Part shown: one piece after another, positions 62,015 through 64,000 of the stretch
Numbering within the stretch: the stretch's first letter is position 1
Layout: every line of letters starts with the position of its first letter
NCBI GenBank assembly: GCA_041389525.1
Contig: JAWKRR010000030.1
Span: forward strand, 25,150 to 89,149
Reading direction: 5' to 3'
DNA length: 64,000 nucleotides
DNA from: JACKFB01 sp041389525
Lineage (GTDB): Bacteria; Myxococcota_A; UBA9042; PHBI01; JACKFB01
Made by a program: the position numbers and the translations under genes
The notes under the pieces: generated by a model
What the model was told of the DNA's origin: nothing
Database searches by the model: none
Seen by the model: only the letters and a program-made list of their open reading frames with translations

Positions 62015-63253
62015 TCAGCGGGTCTGGAGCGCTCTGGCGGCCGCGAGGCGGGCGCGTTGGCGGGCCTCGGAGTCGATGGCGTTGGCGCGCACGACGCCGC
62101 CGAGGGAGTCGCGGATGAAGTCGCCCAGGGCGGCGGCGCGGCGGGCCAGGGCGGCGTTCGCGGCGGCGGGCAGCGGGGAGAACGGGGCGCAGACGACCTC
62201 GCCGGCGTCCATGTCCCACTCCCAGACCCCGGCGAAGCGGCCGTCGTGGATCAGGGGGTGCATGCTCCACCAGCGCGCCTCGGCGACCGTGCTGGTCTTG
62301 CTGGTCGACCCCATGCTGGGCAGCGTGATGCCGTGGTGTTCGGGGTCGGCGAGCAGGGCGGGCTTGGTGCGCATCGCCATCAGGTTGTCCTGGGCTGGCA
62401 GGAGGTGGACCACATCGCTGGGCGCGGCGAGGGCCGCCTTCAGGGCGTCGAGCGCAGCCGCCGGGTAGAGGGCCGGCTCGTCGGCACCCTCGATTTCGAC
62501 AGGCACGAGCTGAAGATTCGCGACCGCCGCGGCCGCTGCGCGTTTGCCGAACGCCGTGAAATCCGTCAGCTCGCTCATGGACGCCGGGCCCGCCCAGTCG
62601 AAGAAGCGCTCGGTCAGGGCCAGGGTCATCGCCTCGAGGTCGGTCTCGGGCGCAGCAGGCGCCCCGGGCAGCGCGGCGGGCAAGGCCCAGAGGTAGCGGT
62701 TGGAGTCGATGCCGCCGTCGGCCTGGAGCCGCACGATGCGCCCGTCGCCCTCGAGCAAGCGGAGCGCGGTCGGCATGGTCGTGCTGTGGCCCTTCTTCTT
62801 GCCCGCGTCGCCCAGGCTGCGCACCGCGTCGTCGGGGAGGGCGGCGCGCAGGGCCTCGTTGGTCACCGGGCCCGCGGCGAGCACCGCCAGCGTGGCGGCG
62901 CCCAGGCGGTCCAGCTCGGCTCGCGCGACGCCGAGGCCGGCCATCTCGCGCAGCAGGCGCTTGCGATTCTCCGCGTCGCCAAGCCCGAGGGCGAGGCCGG
63001 CGTCGGCGCGCGACACCACCCACATGCAGCCGCGCACGCCGGGCACCACGCGCAGCTCGCCCTGCCCCACCGCCGCGTCGATGCTCCCGCGAGTGCGCGA
63101 CGGGTCGCGCGCCCACAGCGAGAGGTACGGGTCCACGCCGCCGATGGCTCTAAGCCAGCCCTGCCGCGCCGCGGGTTCAGCGCCCAGACCCTGACGCCAC
63201 GCCCAGACTCGACGCGCTTCGGGGAGGCTCAGGTGGATGGGTTTGGCAGCCAT
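62015..63253 (-). CDS. Winged-helix (HTH_42/AlkZ-like) DNA-binding protein
   Basis: The 412-residue protein resembles the AlkZ/YcaQ family of winged-helix DNA glycosylases (Leu/Arg-rich wHTH core, LLPAQDNLMAMR and WWSMHPLIHDGRFAGVWEWD in the C-terminal part). YcaQ/AlkZ remove interstrand cross-links or azinomycin adducts. The catalytic QxQ motif of YcaQ-type enzymes is not clearly seen; AlkX-like members without it exist. GGAGG before the ATG at 63253 supports the start. A repair role is plausible, not proven. Confidence 0.72.
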   Translation of the reverse strand: MAAKPIHLSLPEARRVWAWRQGLGAEPAARQGWLRAIGGVDPYLSLWARDPSRTRGSIDAAVGQGELRVVPGVRGCMWVVSRADAGLALGLGDAENRKRLLREMAGLGVARAELDRLGAATLAVLAAGPVTNEALRAALPDDAVRSLGDAGKKKGHSTTMPTALRLLEGDGRIVRLQADGGIDSNRYLWALPAALPGAPAAPETDLEAMTLALTERFFDWAGPASMSELTDFTAFGKRAAAAAVANLQLVPVEIEGADEPALYPAAALDALKAALAAPSDVVHLLPAQDNLMAMRTKPALLADPEHHGITLPSMGSTSKTSTVAEARWWSMHPLIHDGRFAGVWEWDMDAGEVVCAPFSPLPAAANAALARRAAALGDFIRDSLGGVVRANAIDSEARQRARLAAARALQTR

Positions 63254-63432
63254 GCGACGCCTCCAGGGCCAGCGAACCACGGGGGCCGCAATCGTCCCAC
63301 GGATCGACCGCTACGGCACGTGGCGGCGAACGTGCTCGCTGGGGGGCTCCCGGTCGGGCTCCGCCCATGGTCGCATATTGGGTTGGGGAGGGCGTTTGAG
63401 GTAGGATACGCGCCTTACAGCGAGGTGGTGCG

Positions 63433-64000
63433 ATGCTGCGGCGTTTGGTGTTCTTCGGTGGGGTCTTGGGCGCGGTCTTCTGCGCCGGCGTAGGTGTCTC
63501 GGGCTGCGATGATGGCGGCGGCGGGGGCAGCAACGACGCGGATGTGGTCGGCGATGTGGCTGGCGACGTGGCTGGCGATGTGGCGGCCGACGTGGTCACT
63601 CCGGGCTTCGAGAAGAACTCCTGCGCGGGCCAGGCGGCGCCGTGTCTGCAGATCACCGGCGGCGACGTTGCTGCACTGCAAGAGGCGACCAACTCGCTGG
63701 ACGCCGGGACCACGCTGGTGCTGGGCGCGGGGACCTTCGCGCTCGACAATCAGGTCACGATTCGCCAGGCCAACGGCGTGCGACTCATCGGGCAGGGCAT
63801 CGACCTGACCACCCTGAGCTTTGCGGGGCAGACCGTGCAGGGCAACGGCGTCGACGTGGTCGGCGACGACTTCCTGATACAGGACCTCACCATCGCCGAC
63901 GCGACCAAAGACGGCCTGCGCATCGAGGAGAGCAAGGGCGTCACGATTCGCCGCGTGAAGGTGACGTGGACCGCCGGCGTGTCGTCGGAGAACGGCGCCT
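63433..64000 (+). CDS. Right-handed beta-helix lipoprotein (3' end outside window)
   Basis: The frame is open to the window end, giving 189 residues. It has a lipoprotein signal (VFCAGVGVSGC, Cys ~25), a low-complexity DVVGDVAGDVAGDVAADV spacer, then repeats of the right-handed parallel beta-helix type (ANGVRLIGQGIDLTTLSF; DFLIQDLTIADATKDGLRIE; KGVTIRRVKVTW). Such proteins are often pectate-lyase-like or surface polysaccharide-binding. The substrate is unknown. It lies 179 bp from the divergent AlkZ-like gene. Confidence 0.75.
   Translation, partial: MLRRLVFFGGVLGAVFCAGVGVSGCDDGGGGGSNDADVVGDVAGDVAGDVAADVVTPGFEKNSCAGQAAPCLQITGGDVAALQEATNSLDAGTTLVLGAGTFALDNQVTIRQANGVRLIGQGIDLTTLSFAGQTVQGNGVDVVGDDFLIQDLTIADATKDGLRIEESKGVTIRRVKVTWTAGVSSENGA

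Overview
The window is very GC-rich (about 70% by eye). It carries many lipoproteins with Asp/Ala- or Lys/Pro/Ala-rich linkers, a CGDGxxxxGExCDDGN-type Cys-rich repeat, an FG-GAP/UnbV-type protein and an FHA/DUF898 membrane protein. Together these suggest a Myxococcota-like (former Deltaproteobacteria) chromosome. I see no rRNA, tRNA, CRISPR array, phage module or transposase. Both ends cut genes: a minus-strand zinc-ribbon/disordered protein runs off the left end, and a plus-strand beta-helix lipoprotein runs off the right end.

Layout. 1-5.8 kb: the partial zinc-ribbon protein, a Dam-type adenine methylase, a MerB-like protein without the usual catalytic Cys, and uvrB. 5.8-7.6 kb: the iron-storage pair bfd-bfr under a Fur box, flanked on both sides by copies of an uncharacterised ~205-220 bp intergenic repeat. 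7.6-12.5 kb: FHA-DUF898 protein, M23 peptidase, SLC13-type transporter. 12.6-19.9 kb: a complete his operon preceded by a His-rich leader peptide, in the order hisG, hisC fused to a HAD phosphatase, hisB, hisH, hisF, hisA fused to hisIE, hisD. hisH, hisF and hisD are split by single-base losses, mostly in G/C runs, that look like consensus errors. 20-33 kb: metallopeptidase, ArsC/Spx-like protein, frameshifted FG-GAP/UnbV protein, fRMsr, cyclophilin lipoprotein, YkgJ-type protein, a perfect 26-bp-arm palindrome and a full-length lhr.

33-44 kb: a Lys-Pro-Ala-Ala-Glu-repeat lipoprotein, a DTW (TapT-like) tRNA modifier and a three-gene unknown operon. These are followed by a Fur-box-headed locus that I read as heme/iron uptake: small zinc ribbon, terminator, small protein, TonB-dependent receptor, triple-HmuY lipoprotein, kelch lipoprotein, TonB. 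44-54 kb: a gamma-butyrobetaine-hydroxylase-like dioxygenase coupled to a DUF5690 permease, ilvD, a DUF900 lipoprotein hydrolase, an alkylsulfatase-like MBL protein, CsbD, a zinc-ribbon/coiled-coil membrane protein and a hotdog thioesterase. 54-64 kb: a GGSHW-repeat lipoprotein coupled to a winged-helix protein, a secreted unknown, rarD, a HEPN/MNT pair, an esterase lipoprotein, an AlkZ-like winged-helix protein and the partial beta-helix lipoprotein.

Less obvious signals. (1) The 10-mer GATCTCGGGC occurs 16 times on the two strands, in genes (several frames) and between genes, like a HIP1/KOPS-type iterated word. (2) The his leader peptide (six His in nine codons) is followed by four alternating complementary segments, suggesting attenuation. 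(3) The intergenic repeat family keeps a hairpin whose stem has changed sequence but stayed paired in one copy. (4) Two Fur boxes tie iron storage and the putative heme-uptake operon to iron status. Coordinates, counts and motif readings were made by eye. Family assignments rest on recognised motifs, not on searches.
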